Source: Propionibacteriaceae bacterium (lineage in GTDB: Bacteria; Actinomycetota; Actinomycetes; Propionibacteriales; Propionibacteriaceae). From it: a stretch of 32,726 bases of DNA. The stretch is from assembly GCA_027492675.1 (NCBI GenBank), contig JAPUEI010000096.1, positions 1-32,726 on the forward strand, written 5' to 3'. Both the position numbers and the translations under genes were made by a program. The stretch's first letter is position 1, and the number at the start of each line of letters is the position of its first letter. Below, in pieces: positions 1 through 7,345 of the stretch. Under the pieces are notes generated by a model. It was not told the DNA's origin and ran no database searches. It saw only the letters and a program-made list of their open reading frames with translations.

Positions 1-197
1 CAGCAGGACCCTCAGGCCCCACAGATCGAATGTCACCTACTCATGCAGCAGACCCCCCTGATCCCGCGGCGCTTCGGGGGGAAGTAGGGACCGGAACCCG
101 TCGGCATACCGACCAGAAACTGGCTCGGGCGACGCCGCAGACGGGGCTTGCCCCGGATGGCAGAGTGGGCGGCTACACCGGATCGTGAGGAGCCGAC
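1..197. other. Leader region before the first gene; no gene seen
   Basis: No convincing coding region is visible here on either strand. A short perfect hairpin (CGGGGC, loop TT, GCCCCG) lies at 142-155 and could be a terminator or part of a leader. A GAGGAG Shine-Dalgarno at 188-193 serves the gene starting at 198. Confidence 0.4.
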
Positions 198-818
198 ATG
201 GCGAAAGTCATCTCCACCCTGTTCGTCTCGGCCGACAACGTGGCCGAGATCGACCCGGCCTGGCACTTCCCGTACTTCGACGAGAACATGGGCCGAGCCG
301 TCACCGAGGACTACGCGACGTCGGATGTGCTGCTGATCGGGCGGGTGACGTACGACAGCTTCGCCGGCGCCTGGCCCGGCCGCGAGGAGGCCGGCGAGGC
401 GGACGCGGGGATGGCGAGGCAGCTGGGCGACCTGCGCAAGGTCGTCGTTTCCCGCCAGCCCCTCGAGTTCACGTGGCGGAACTCCGAGCTCCTCGACGGA
501 GAGCTGGCCGAGGCGGTCGCCGCGCTGAAGGCCGACCCGGCCGTCGGTGGCATCCTCATCCCCGGCTCGATCTCCGTGGTCCAGCAGCTGCTCGCGGCCG
601 GGCTGGTCGACGAGCTGCGTCTGCTCGTGCACCCGGTCGCGGCACGTACAGGCAGGACCGTGTTCGACGCCGGCGATGTCCCGTACCACCTCACGCTGCT
701 GTCCAGCGAGGTCTTCCCGACGGGCGTCATCCGCGTCATCTACGCCCCGGCCGCGAACCCGGTCCCGGCGACGTACGAGGATGCAGCCGGCCTGGTGGGC
801 GACGCAGCCGACGCCTGA
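198..818 (+). CDS. Dihydrofolate reductase family protein (RibD C-terminal domain fold)
   Basis: A 206-residue cytosolic protein of the RibD C-terminal/DHFR-like superfamily, whose members are NADPH-dependent reductases. The N-terminus (ISTLFVSADN, then DPAWHFPYFDENM) and the following SDVLLIGRVTYDSFAGAWPG segment are the usual nucleotide-binding start of this family. The block KVVVSR and later GGILIPGSISVVQQLLAAGLVDELRLLVHP are the conserved core. These stand-alone actinobacterial paralogues are not true folate or riboflavin genes, and the substrate cannot be told from sequence. The ATG at 198 has a GAGGAG ribosome site five bases upstream. The gene is monocistronic and its stop is followed within a few bases by the 22-bp repeat array. 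The tail after about residue 185 is Ala/Asp rich and probably disordered. Confidence 0.85.
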   Translation: MAKVISTLFVSADNVAEIDPAWHFPYFDENMGRAVTEDYATSDVLLIGRVTYDSFAGAWPGREEAGEADAGMARQLGDLRKVVVSRQPLEFTWRNSELLDGELAEAVAALKADPAVGGILIPGSISVVQQLLAAGLVDELRLLVHPVAARTGRTVFDAGDVPYHLTLLSSEVFPTGVIRVIYAPAANPVPATYEDAAGLVGDAADA

Positions 819-821
819 GTC

Positions 822-1090
822 CTCTCCGGGAGGGGTACCAGACCTCTCCCCAAGGGGTAGGAGATCTCTCCGCGAGGGGTAGGAGGCCTCTCCGCGAGGG
901 GTGCGAGATCTCTCCGCGAGGGGTAGGAGGCCTCTCCGCGAGGGGTGCGAGATCTCTCCGCGAGGGGCACCAGACCTCTCCGCGAGGGGTACCCGACCTC
1001 TCCGCGAGTGGGCGCGCCCGCTGGCTCGAGGAGAGGTTTAGGAGTCCTCTCCGAGAGGGGTACGAAACCTCTCCCCGAGGTTATGTGGCA
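822..1090. repeat. 22-bp hairpin repeat array, block 1
   Basis: Units begin with CTCTCC at 822, 844, 866, 888, 910, 932, 954, 976 and 998, exactly 22 bp apart. Two more follow at 1047 and 1069 after an irregular stretch containing one inverted unit (GAGGAGAGG near 1029). Each unit is a conserved 14-mer CTCTCCGCGAGGGG plus 8 variable bases (for example TAGGAGGC, TGCGAGAT, CACCAGAC). With the preceding C, the unit forms a small stem CCTCTC/GAGGGG with one G-T wobble and a 3-base loop. Twenty-two is not divisible by three, so the array does not encode a repeat protein. It starts right after the stop of the upstream gene. Confidence 0.9.
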
Positions 1091-1160
1091 TGGCTAGTGC
1101 TCGTTCCGGGTCCATGAGGAGTTGACCGACGGAGTCGGTGCACGTCTCGAAGGGTCCCTG
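976..1160. repeat. Long direct repeat, copy A
   Basis: This segment recurs about 287 bp downstream (1263-1447) with only scattered differences. It contains the last array units, a spacer with GGGCGCGCCCGCTGGCT, an inverted unit GAGAGGTTTAGGAG, two further forward units and then the palindromic module at 1102-1153. The constant offset of 287 across the whole copy points to one duplication event. Confidence 0.85.
1102..1153. repeat. Palindromic module (GAGGAGTTGACC type), copy A
   Basis: This is the first of three copies in the window; the others are 1389-1440 and 13081-13131. The order is CGTTCCGGGTCC, TGAGGAG, TTGACCGAC, GGA, GTCGGT and CGTCTCGAAGG. The inner stem here is shortened, because GTCGGTGCA no longer pairs fully with TTGACCGAC. 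Confidence 0.8.
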
Positions 1161-1174
1161 GCCGTGCGTAACCC

Positions 1175-1377
1175 CTCTCCTCGAGGCGTGCGAAACCTCT
1201 CCGCGAGGGGCACCAGACCTCTCCGCGAGGGGTAGGAGGCCTCTCCCCGAGGGGTACGAGATCTCTCCGCGAGGGGCACCAGACCTCTCCGCGAGTGGGC
1301 GCGCCCGCTGGCTGGGGGAGAGGTTTAGGAGTCCTCTCCGAGAGGGGTACGAAACCTCTCCCCGAGGTTGTGTGGCA
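1175..1377. repeat. 22-bp hairpin repeat array, block 2
   Basis: Units start at 1175, 1197, 1219, 1241, 1263 and 1285, again exactly 22 bp apart. An inverted unit follows (GGGAGAGGTTT near 1316), then two forward units at 1334 and 1356. It is separated from block 1 by the palindromic module at 1102-1153 and about 20 bp. Confidence 0.88.
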
Positions 1378-1447
1378 TGGGTCGTGCTCGTTCCGGGTCC
1401 CTGAGGAGTTGACCGACGGAGTCGGTCAACGTCTCGAAGGGCCCCCT
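1263..1447. repeat. Long direct repeat, copy B
   Basis: Second copy of the segment at 976-1160. The two are nearly identical from CTCTCCGCGAGTGGG through CGTCTCGAAGGG, then diverge at once (TCCCTGGCCG against CCCCCTGCCG). Confidence 0.85.
1389..1440. repeat. Palindromic module (GAGGAGTTGACC type), copy B
   Basis: The best preserved copy. The inner stem is perfect: TTGACCGAC, loop GGA, GTCGGTCAA (1409-1429). An outer stem, GGGTCCCT against AGGGCCCC, pairs at seven of eight positions and encloses an internal loop with GAG/CTC pairing. As RNA this would be a long rod-like hairpin just upstream of the lgt promoter region. Confidence 0.85.
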
Positions 1448-1506
1448 GCCGCATCACCGTACGTCTGGCGGCCGCGGACGGACATCGACGAGGTGGTGCA
1501 GCGGTA

Positions 1507-1512
1507 CATACT
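1507..1512 (+). promoter_or_regulatory. Candidate -10 box for leaderless lgt
   Basis: CATACT ends six bases before the GTG at 1519, which would put transcription start on the start codon. No good Shine-Dalgarno is present. The -35 region is weak. Confidence 0.45.
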
Positions 1513-1518
1513 TGCCCG

Positions 1519-2466
1519 GTGACTTCACTCGTACTCACCTGGCCGCACTTCGATCCCGTCGCGATCCACATCGGACCGCTGTCGATCAAGTGGTACGGGA
1601 TCATGTACGCACTCGCGTTCCTTGCCGGCTACCTCATCCTGCAGCGTCGTGTGACGCGCGAGCCGTGGGCAGGCAAGGGGTGGGTGCCCGATGACGTCGG
1701 CACGCTGATCTTCGACACCGTCGTGGGCGTGATCGCGGGCGGCCGCCTGGGCTACGTGCTGTTCTACAAGCCGACCTACTACGCCGCGCACCCGCTCGAC
1801 ATCGTGAAGCTCTGGGACGGTGGCATGAGCTTCCACGGCGGCGCCATCGGCGTGATGCTCGCGCTGTGGTGGTTCGCCCGGCGCTACAAGCGGCGCTGGC
1901 TCGAGGTCACGGACCTGCTCGTCCCGCTCGTACCCATCGGCCTCGGCCTGGGCCGCATCGGCAACTTCATCAACGGCGAGCTCTGGGGCCGCGCCGCCGA
2001 CCCCAACCTGCCGTGGGCGATGATCTTCCCGCAGGCCGGCCCGACCCCGAGGCACCCTTCGCAGCTGTACGAGATGCTGCTCGAGGGGGTCGTGCTGTAC
2101 GTGCTGTTGTGGCTGTACCAGCGTCGTCGCCCCTTCCAGGGCGCGGTCAGCGCGGCGTTCCTGATCGGTTATGGCGTGTTCCGCTTCACGGTCGAGCACT
2201 TCCGCGAGCCCGACGACTACCTGGGCTTCCTCAGCCTCGGGTTGAGCATGGGGCAGTGGCTGTGCGTGCCCATGATCCTGGGCGGCGCCGGGCTGTGGCT
2301 GTGGTGCCGACACCGCGCCCGTACGTCACCGGCCGACGACCCGAGCGACCCCGTCGAGCCAGGTGACCCGACGGACACCGCCGACGAGGCCGCGGAAGTG
2401 ACCGCGACCGACGCCGAGCCCGCGACCGACGGCGAGGCCACCACCGAGGCCGAGTCGACCACCTGA
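1519..2466 (+). CDS. lgt: Prolipoprotein diacylglyceryl transferase
   Basis: An inner-membrane enzyme that moves the diacylglyceryl group of phosphatidylglycerol onto the lipobox cysteine of prolipoproteins, the first step of lipoprotein maturation. The 315-residue protein has the family's start (DPVAIHIGPLSIKWYGIMY), the GGMSFHGG block with the conserved His near 106, and the Lgt signature GLGRIGNFINGELWGR around 142-158. HPSQLYE follows at about 179. Seven membrane spans are expected. After the last span (about residue 270) there is a roughly 45-residue Asp/Glu/Thr/Ala tail, common in actinobacterial Lgt and probably cytosolic. GTG 1519 is chosen because it gives the usual N-terminus; a -10 box lies six bases upstream, so the message may be leaderless. 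Confidence 0.96.
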   Translation: MTSLVLTWPHFDPVAIHIGPLSIKWYGIMYALAFLAGYLILQRRVTREPWAGKGWVPDDVGTLIFDTVVGVIAGGRLGYVLFYKPTYYAAHPLDIVKLWDGGMSFHGGAIGVMLALWWFARRYKRRWLEVTDLLVPLVPIGLGLGRIGNFINGELWGRAADPNLPWAMIFPQAGPTPRHPSQLYEMLLEGVVLYVLLWLYQRRRPFQGAVSAAFLIGYGVFRFTVEHFREPDDYLGFLSLGLSMGQWLCVPMILGGAGLWLWCRHRARTSPADDPSDPVEPGDPTDTADEAAEVTATDAEPATDGEATTEAESTT

Positions 2467-2518
2467 TCGGCGAGTCCTGGGCCCCTCGGGGACCTCCGGC
2501 TCTCACGCGCGCCGAGAT

Positions 2519-2647
2519 GGGCATCCCGGCGACTCGTTCGTGCTCACCGACGCGGACACCATCGAGTCCATACACCTGCTGCGAGAGCTCGCTCAGCACG
2601 GCGGCCACGCGGACATGTTCCGCGAGCAGATCCTGAGAGTCAGGTGA
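2519..2647 (+). pseudogene. Possible C-terminal gene remnant
   Basis: Between lgt and msrA one plus-strand frame reads like protein. It runs GHPGDSFVLTDADTIESI, HLLRELAQHGG, HADMFREQILRVR and then a stop at 2645-2647. Third positions are almost all G or C and the end looks like an amphipathic helix, as in a real protein C-terminus. The only in-frame start is a GTG at 2540 without a ribosome site, which would give 35 residues. The frame stays open back into lgt. It may be the tail of a lost gene, or chance coding-like sequence. I recognise no family. Confidence 0.25.
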
Positions 2648-2654
2648 CTCCTGC

Positions 2655-3281
2655 TCAGTTGCAGGTCACGCCCGTCGCATGGACCGGGCAGTAGCCTCCT
2701 GGGTTCGCCTCCAAGTACTGCTGGTGGTAGCCCTCCGCCGGATAGAACTCGGCCGCCGGCCGGATCTCGGTCGTGATGGTGCCGAAGCGTGCGGCCGAGA
2801 GGTTGGCCTGCATGCGGTCCCGTGCGGCTTCGGCGGCGGCGGTCTGGGCATCGCTGGTCGTGTAGATGGCCGAGCGGTACTGGGTGCCGCGGTCGTTGCC
2901 CTGCCGCATGCCCTGCGTCGGGTCGTGGTTCTCGAAGAAGACCTTGAGCAGGTCGTCGTACGTGATCGTGGCCGGGTCGTACACGATCTTCACCGTCTCG
3001 GCGTGGCCGGTCCGTCCGCTGCAGACCTCTTCGTACGTCGGGTTCGGCGTCATGCCGCCCTGGTAGCCGACGCTGGTGACGTACACGCCGGGCAGCTTCC
3101 AGAACAGCTTCTCCGCACCCCAGAAACAACCGAGCGCGAGGTAGGCGACCTCGTCACCCTCGGGGACCGCATGGAGGGGTGTCCCCAGCACCCTGTGCAG
3201 CCTGGCGCCGTCCAGCACCGGCCGCTCGCGCCCTGCCAGCGCGTCCCGGACATCGATGAGCTTGTCCTTGTCGAACCACAT
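2655..3281 (-). CDS. msrA: Peptide-methionine (S)-S-oxide reductase
   Basis: A cytosolic antioxidant enzyme that reduces methionine-S-sulfoxide in proteins with thioredoxin as electron donor. The 208-residue protein carries the [11 protein letters not shown] motif with the catalytic Cys at 52, then VTSVGYQGG, and [19 protein letters not shown], the usual substrate-binding region. A second cysteine in GGYCP and another two residues from the end are the likely resolving cysteines. The ATG at 3281 is preferred over upstream in-frame starts because homology begins at [15 protein letters not shown] and a GGAAGG ribosome site precedes it. It lies downstream of ydbST on the same strand but is separated from them by the palindromes at 3385-3527, so it is probably transcribed on its own. 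Confidence 0.96.
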   Translation of the reverse strand: MWFDKDKLIDVRDALAGRERPVLDGARLHRVLGTPLHAVPEGDEVAYLALGCFWGAEKLFWKLPGVYVTSVGYQGGMTPNPTYEEVCSGRTGHAETVKIVYDPATITYDDLLKVFFENHDPTQGMRQGNDRGTQYRSAIYTTSDAQTAAAEAARDRMQANLSAARFGTITTEIRPAAEFYPAEGYHQQYLEANPGGYCPVHATGVTCN

Positions 3282-3384
3282 CTCGAACCACCTTCCGCCG
3301 CGGGATCTTGCCGTCCTTCGAACGTCAGTCTGCCGTGGCGCCCCTAGCAACAGAGACCACCCTTGCCTTGTTCCCCCACCCTCC

Positions 3385-3527
3385 GACAGGCAATTGGTGC
3401 TGGTGGGGCGACGTGGCCGGCGTGTCGGGCGAGATCTGCCCCGTTTGCCTGTCACGCGACAGGCAATAGGTACTCCCTCCGGGCCGTCTGTCGGCGTGTC
3501 GTGTCACTCCTGCACCATTTGCCTGTC
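3385..3527. repeat. Two adjacent 70-bp palindromic (BIME-like) elements
   Basis: Four copies of the core GACAGGCAA lie here as two convergent pairs: 3385(+)/3453(-) and 3458(+)/3527(-), with ACGC between the pairs. The junction itself is a perfect 9-bp hairpin (TTGCCTGTC, ACGC, GACAGGCAA; 3445-3466). The outermost 16 bases, GACAGGCAATTGGTGC and GCACCATTTGCCTGTC, are inverted copies with one mismatch. Both units share a central GGCGTGTCG. The right end overlaps the last codons of the PH-domain gene ending at 3504. The layout is like REP/BIME sequences, but I do not recognise the family. Confidence 0.85.
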
Positions 3528-5126
3528 CGGGGGGACGGGCGAGGGCGCGGCCAGGTCGGCGACCGGAGCTGTCGGTCGCGCGAGCAGCTCGGTGTCGCGA
3601 GAGCTCATGGCGCGGTCGGCCTCCTCGTACACCAGCGTCCGCGCCACGTCCGCCGCCATGTGGATGACGGCGTGGGTGTGCAGGAGCCCCGTCGTGTGGA
3701 ACGTCACGTTGGCGAGCCCGAGCAGGCGCTCGAGAGGGCCTTGGTAGGCGCCCACCGACTGCAGCCGGGCATGGGGCACGATCGACTGGTGGCGGGTCAA
3801 CCAGCCGCGGCGCGTGACGACCACCTCGTCGTCGAGGCCGTACGCGTTCCAGCTGTACGCCAGGGGGTCGAGCAGCTTGGCGCGGGGCGGCGACCCTGTG
3901 AACTGGATCGCGCCGAGCGACAGGCCCGGCCAGACAGCCTCCAGCGCGGCGTCCACCTGGGCCTTCGACCCGATCGGGAGCAGCAGCGTGGACACGTTCG
4001 AGCTCGACTCCCGCGTCGTGGCCTCGCCGAGCCCGAGCACCTCGAGGTCCACCCGGTACCGGCCCAGCGGCCGCCAGAACAGTGGCTGAGAGAGCCGGAT
4101 CGACTGAATCCGGTACACCGGCACGGTCTGGCTGGTGAGGTTCGTCAGCCCGCGCGTGATCCGCAGACCGGCCTGCGTCTGGGCCAGCGTGAAGTTGAAC
4201 TGGGCGGCGACGCGGCGGGCGAAGTACTGGCCGATCGAGATCAGCAGCGGCAGGCCGCTGGCCAGGGCGACCACCGGGAGGATGCCCTCCATCGGCAGAT
4301 GGGTGAACGTCGAGATCCCCCACACCACGAGGAACGGCATGCCGAACCCGATCAGCAGGCTCAGCAGGTCGTGGGACACGAGCGCACCGAGCAGTAGCTC
4401 GTGCGGCTGCACCGTGACGATGACCTTGTCCGTCGCGCTCACGTCGACGAACAGCGGGTCGCTGGTCTGCGCCCTCGCCTCGTGCACGCTCACCTGAGCG
4501 CCGTGCGCGCGGAGCATGAGGAAGTCGCGCAGCTCGTACGCCCTCTTCCTCGACAAGTACCTCAGCTTCGTCGAGTCGTGCGCGCCCGCGTCGATGCGCA
4601 CCTCCGCGAGCCCCAGGAGCCGCGGCGCCAGGGGCTGCATCACGTCGACGGACTGCAGACGGGTGTACGAGATGCGGCGGGAGCGACGCGAGATCCACCC
4701 CGACTCGACGCGGAGCTCGGTCTCGTCGGCGATGAACTTCGTGAACCGCCACGAGACGAACCCGGCGACCAGTCCGATCAGTGCGACGCCGAAGATGGCG
4801 AGCACGAACACCCACCACGGCAGGTTCTCGCCCTGATGGCGTCCGGGGAGCTGCTCCTGCAGCAGCGCCCAGCCGACCGCCACGACGGCGACCCAGCCGC
4901 GCACCAAGGGCGTCAGTGGGTGGGCGCGCTCGACGACCTTCCCCGTCGGCTGCGGCGCGGGAGCGGGGGGAGGTGCGTACGGCGTCTGCGGTGCGCCGTA
5001 CGGCACCGGCTGAGCCGGTGGCCACGGCTGCTGACCGACGTACGGCTGGGGCGCCGGCTCGTACGTCGGCCCCGGAAAGGGCTGCTGCTCCGGGTGGGGA
5101 GGCTGCTGCCCGTACGGCGTCGTCAC
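3504..5126 (-). CDS. Membrane protein with three bacterial PH domains (YdbT type)
   Basis: A 540-residue membrane protein of the YdbT family. Residues 1-65 are a Pro/Gln/Tyr-rich cytosolic leader. Hydrophobic pairs follow at about 72-90 and 103-123, and again at 250-272 and 282-302. Three bPH_2 (DUF304) domains sit at roughly 125-205, 308-400 and 425-505; each has the TRLQSV / YRIQSI / ARLQSV-type strand and an LGL or LGR turn. Function is unknown; in Bacillus ydbS/ydbT are linked to resistance against some bacteriocins and to envelope stress. The GTG at 5126 overlaps the upstream gene's stop (GTGA), so the two are translationally coupled. The last seven residues (DRQMVQE) are encoded inside the palindromic element at 3458-3527. 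Confidence 0.85.
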   Translation of the reverse strand: MTTPYGQQPPHPEQQPFPGPTYEPAPQPYVGQQPWPPAQPVPYGAPQTPYAPPPAPAPQPTGKVVERAHPLTPLVRGWVAVVAVGWALLQEQLPGRHQGENLPWWVFVLAIFGVALIGLVAGFVSWRFTKFIADETELRVESGWISRRSRRISYTRLQSVDVMQPLAPRLLGLAEVRIDAGAHDSTKLRYLSRKRAYELRDFLMLRAHGAQVSVHEARAQTSDPLFVDVSATDKVIVTVQPHELLLGALVSHDLLSLLIGFGMPFLVVWGISTFTHLPMEGILPVVALASGLPLLISIGQYFARRVAAQFNFTLAQTQAGLRITRGLTNLTSQTVPVYRIQSIRLSQPLFWRPLGRYRVDLEVLGLGEATTRESSSNVSTLLLPIGSKAQVDAALEAVWPGLSLGAIQFTGSPPRAKLLDPLAYSWNAYGLDDEVVVTRRGWLTRHQSIVPHARLQSVGAYQGPLERLLGLANVTFHTTGLLHTHAVIHMAADVARTLVYEEADRAMSSRDTELLARPTAPVADLAAPSPVPPDRQMVQE

Positions 5127-5623
5127 AGGCCGGACCCCACGGCGTCGCCGACCTCGATCAGCCGGTCGCGCAGGCGCTCGGCCTCGGCGGCGGGCAGGCC
5201 GGGGATGGACGCGTTCGAGTGGGCTGAGGCCGTGACCAGCGTGACCGTCGCGAGCCCGAGGATGCGGTCGAGTGGGCCGGCGTCGACCTTGGCGATCTGC
5301 AACCGCCCGTACGGCACGACGGTGAGGTTCTTGTACCAGAGGCCTCGTGTGATGCAGAGGTCCTCGCCACGTTCTGCGTAGGCCCACGAGCGCGCGTAGC
5401 GGCCCGCGCGGATGACCCGCCACACGAACCAAGCGATGCCCGCGACGGTCGGCAGCCACTGCCAGGGGGTGGGCAGGACTTGTGGGATCAACAGGTAGCC
5501 GGCGATGGCTACGGGCACCCAGAAGATCAGGTTGATGATCACCGCGCCGACGATCCGAACGATCGCGTACTTGCCGGACAGCCGCACCCAGTGGTCAGCG
5601 GGAGGGGAGAAGAGGCTTGTCAC
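5123..5623 (-). CDS. Membrane protein with one bacterial PH domain (YdbS type)
   Basis: A 166-residue protein with two close transmembrane segments (about 17-37 and 45-65), then one bPH_2 domain. The domain contains EDLCITRGLWYKNLTVVPYGRLQ and DRILGLATVTLVTASAHSNASIPGL, the normal YdbS pattern. It is the first gene of a two-gene operon with the YdbT-type gene, overlapping it by four bases. GTG 5623 is chosen because the TSLFSPPADHWVRLS start is typical and a TAGAGT -10 box sits seven bases upstream, suggesting a leaderless message. The role is probably in the envelope, paired with its neighbour. Confidence 0.82.
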   Translation of the reverse strand: MTSLFSPPADHWVRLSGKYAIVRIVGAVIINLIFWVPVAIAGYLLIPQVLPTPWQWLPTVAGIAWFVWRVIRAGRYARSWAYAERGEDLCITRGLWYKNLTVVPYGRLQIAKVDAGPLDRILGLATVTLVTASAHSNASIPGLPAAEAERLRDRLIEVGDAVGSGL

Positions 5624-5630
5624 GTCGTCT

Positions 5631-5636
5631 ACTCTA
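5631..5636 (-). promoter_or_regulatory. -10 box TAGAGT for the PH-domain operon
   Basis: TAGAGT on the minus strand ends seven bases before the GTG at 5623. There is no Shine-Dalgarno, which is consistent with leaderless transcription. Confidence 0.5.
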
Positions 5637-5713
5637 CGGCGCGAGCCAGACCGCCCCGCCGAGGTGGGCGTCCGTGACGTGACGGGGAGCAGCCTGTCCC
5701 GTACAGACCCCAA

Positions 5714-5719
5714 TAGACT
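5714..5719 (+). promoter_or_regulatory. -10 box TAGACT for guaA
   Basis: TAGACT is followed by six bases and then the guaA ATG at 5726, with no ribosome site. Transcription would start on the A of ATG. Confidence 0.55.
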
Positions 5720-5725
5720 CCGCCC

Positions 5726-7273
5726 ATGGACTCTGAGCTGGTGCTGGTCATCGACTTCGGAGCACAGTACGCGCAGCTCATCGCGCGTCGGGTGCGCGAG
5801 GCGAACGTCTACTCCGAGATCGTGTCGCACACCGCGTCGGTCGCCGACCTCGTGGCCCGCAAGCCCTCAGCGATCGTGCTGTCGGGCGGGCCGCAGTCGG
5901 TGTACGCGGACGGCGCGCCGCAGGTCGACCCCGCCCTGTTCGACACGGGGATTCCGGTCTTCGGCATCTGCTATGGCTTCCAGGCGATGGCCCGGGCGCT
6001 CGGCGGCGACGTCGCGAAGACGGGCCTGTCCGAGTTCGGCCGCACGGTCGTCACGGTCGACGAGCCGGGCACGCTGCTCGCCGACGTACCGAGCTGCTTC
6101 AGCGTCTGGATGAGCCACGGCGACTCCGTACAGTCGGCTCCGTCGGGCTTCGACACCCTCGCGGTGTCGGCGGGCGCGCGGGTGGCGGCGTTCGAGGACA
6201 CCGGCCGCAAGCTCGCCGGCGTGCAGTGGCATCCGGAGGTGCTGCACTCGGAGTACGGGCAGAAGGTCCTGAGCACGTTCCTCCACGACATCGCCGGTCT
6301 CGGCTCGGACTGGAAGACGGCGGCGATCGCCGAGGAAGCCATCGCACGGGTGCGCGAGCAGGTCGGCGACAAGCGCGTGCTGTGCGCCCTGTCGGGCGGC
6401 GTCGACTCCGCGGTCGCGGCCGCGATCGTGCAGCGGGCGGTCGGTGACCAGCTGACGTGCGTGTTCGTCGACCACGGGCTGCTGCGCAAGGGGGAGTCCG
6501 AGGCGGTGGAGCGCGACTTCGTGGCCGCGACCGGTGCCAAGCTCGTCGTCGCGGATGCGGTCGACCAGTTCCTCGGCCACCTCGCGGGCGTCACCGACCC
6601 GGAGACGAAGCGCAAGATCATCGGTCGCGAGTTCATCCGCGTCTTCGAGGAGCAGGCTCGGGCCCTGGAGAGTGAGGTGGGCATCGACTTCCTCGTGCAG
6701 GGGACGCTCTACCCGGACGTCGTCGAGTCGGGCGGCGGCGACGGCGCGGCGACCATCAAGAGCCATCACAACGTCGGCGGACTCCCCGATGACCTGCAGT
6801 TCACGCTCATCGAGCCGCTGCGGACGCTGTTCAAGGACGAGGTACGGCAGGTGGGCCTGGAGCTCGGACTGCCCGAGCAGATGATCTGGCGTCACCCGTT
6901 CCCTGGCCCCGGTCTCGGCATCCGCATCATCGGCGAGGTCACGCGGGAGCGGCTCGACCTGCTCCGCGAGGCCGACGCCATCGCGCGTGAGGAGCTCACC
7001 GCGTCCGGCCTGGATCGCGACATCTGGCAGTTCCCCGTGGTGCTTCTGGCCGACGTACGGTCGGTGGGCGTGCAGGGTGATGGCCGTACGTACGGGCATC
7101 CCGTCGTGCTCCGCCCCGTCACCAGCGAGGACGCCATGACGGCTGACTGGGGACGACTCCCGTACGACGTGCTGGAGCGCATCTCGACCCGCATCACCAA
7201 CGAGGTGCGCGAGGTCAACCGCGTGGTCGTGGACATCACGAGCAAGCCGCCGGGCACCATCGAGTGGGAGTGA
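5726..7273 (+). CDS. guaA: GMP synthase (glutamine-hydrolysing)
   Basis: Converts XMP, ATP and glutamine to GMP, the last step of de novo guanine nucleotide synthesis. The 515-residue cytosolic protein has the class I glutamine amidotransferase domain first, with nucleophile Cys82 in GICYGFQ and His169/Glu171 in QWHPEV. The ATP-pyrophosphatase domain follows, with the PP-loop SGGVDS at 223-228. The C-terminal dimerisation domain ends in the usual [20 protein letters not shown] is intact. Many homologues read CYGMQ where this one reads CYGFQ, a conservative change. Length is normal for the family. The gene stands alone, divergent from the PH-domain operon and convergent with the amidohydrolase. 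Confidence 0.98.
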   Translation: MDSELVLVIDFGAQYAQLIARRVREANVYSEIVSHTASVADLVARKPSAIVLSGGPQSVYADGAPQVDPALFDTGIPVFGICYGFQAMARALGGDVAKTGLSEFGRTVVTVDEPGTLLADVPSCFSVWMSHGDSVQSAPSGFDTLAVSAGARVAAFEDTGRKLAGVQWHPEVLHSEYGQKVLSTFLHDIAGLGSDWKTAAIAEEAIARVREQVGDKRVLCALSGGVDSAVAAAIVQRAVGDQLTCVFVDHGLLRKGESEAVERDFVAATGAKLVVADAVDQFLGHLAGVTDPETKRKIIGREFIRVFEEQARALESEVGIDFLVQGTLYPDVVESGGGDGAATIKSHHNVGGLPDDLQFTLIEPLRTLFKDEVRQVGLELGLPEQMIWRHPFPGPGLGIRIIGEVTRERLDLLREADAIAREELTASGLDRDIWQFPVVLLADVRSVGVQGDGRTYGHPVVLRPVTSEDAMTADWGRLPYDVLERISTRITNEVREVNRVVVDITSKPPGTIEWE

Positions 7274-7312
7274 CGGCCCTCTGACGGCGACTCGCTCACG
7301 GACCCCGGAAGC

Positions 7313-7335
7313 CCACGACGGGCAATGGGTGCCGT
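7313..7335. terminator. Hairpin between guaA and the amidohydrolase
   Basis: CGACGG, ten bases, CCGTCG forms a perfect 6-bp stem between the convergent genes and could end both transcripts. The loop sequence GGGCAATGGGTGCC looks like a worn GACAGGCAATTGGTGC, so it may be a distant relative of the elements at 3385-3527. Confidence 0.4.
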
Positions 7336-7345
7336 CGGGTCGACG

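Noticed and set aside
185-1117. Long plus-strand reading frame giving PLREGYETSPRG-like repeats
   Set aside because: The first part is the reductase gene read in another frame and the rest is the 22-bp array. The phrase repeats only because 3 x 22 = 66. There is no ribosome site and no domain.
822-1377. CRISPR array
   Set aside because: The period is 22 bp with a 14-bp core and only 8 variable bases taken from a few repeated choices. There are no unique spacers and no cas genes.
3282-3455. N-terminal extension of MsrA
   Set aside because: The open frame upstream of 3281 is Arg/Pro-rich, includes the palindromic repeat, and has no similarity to the family. The ATG at 3281 has a ribosome site.
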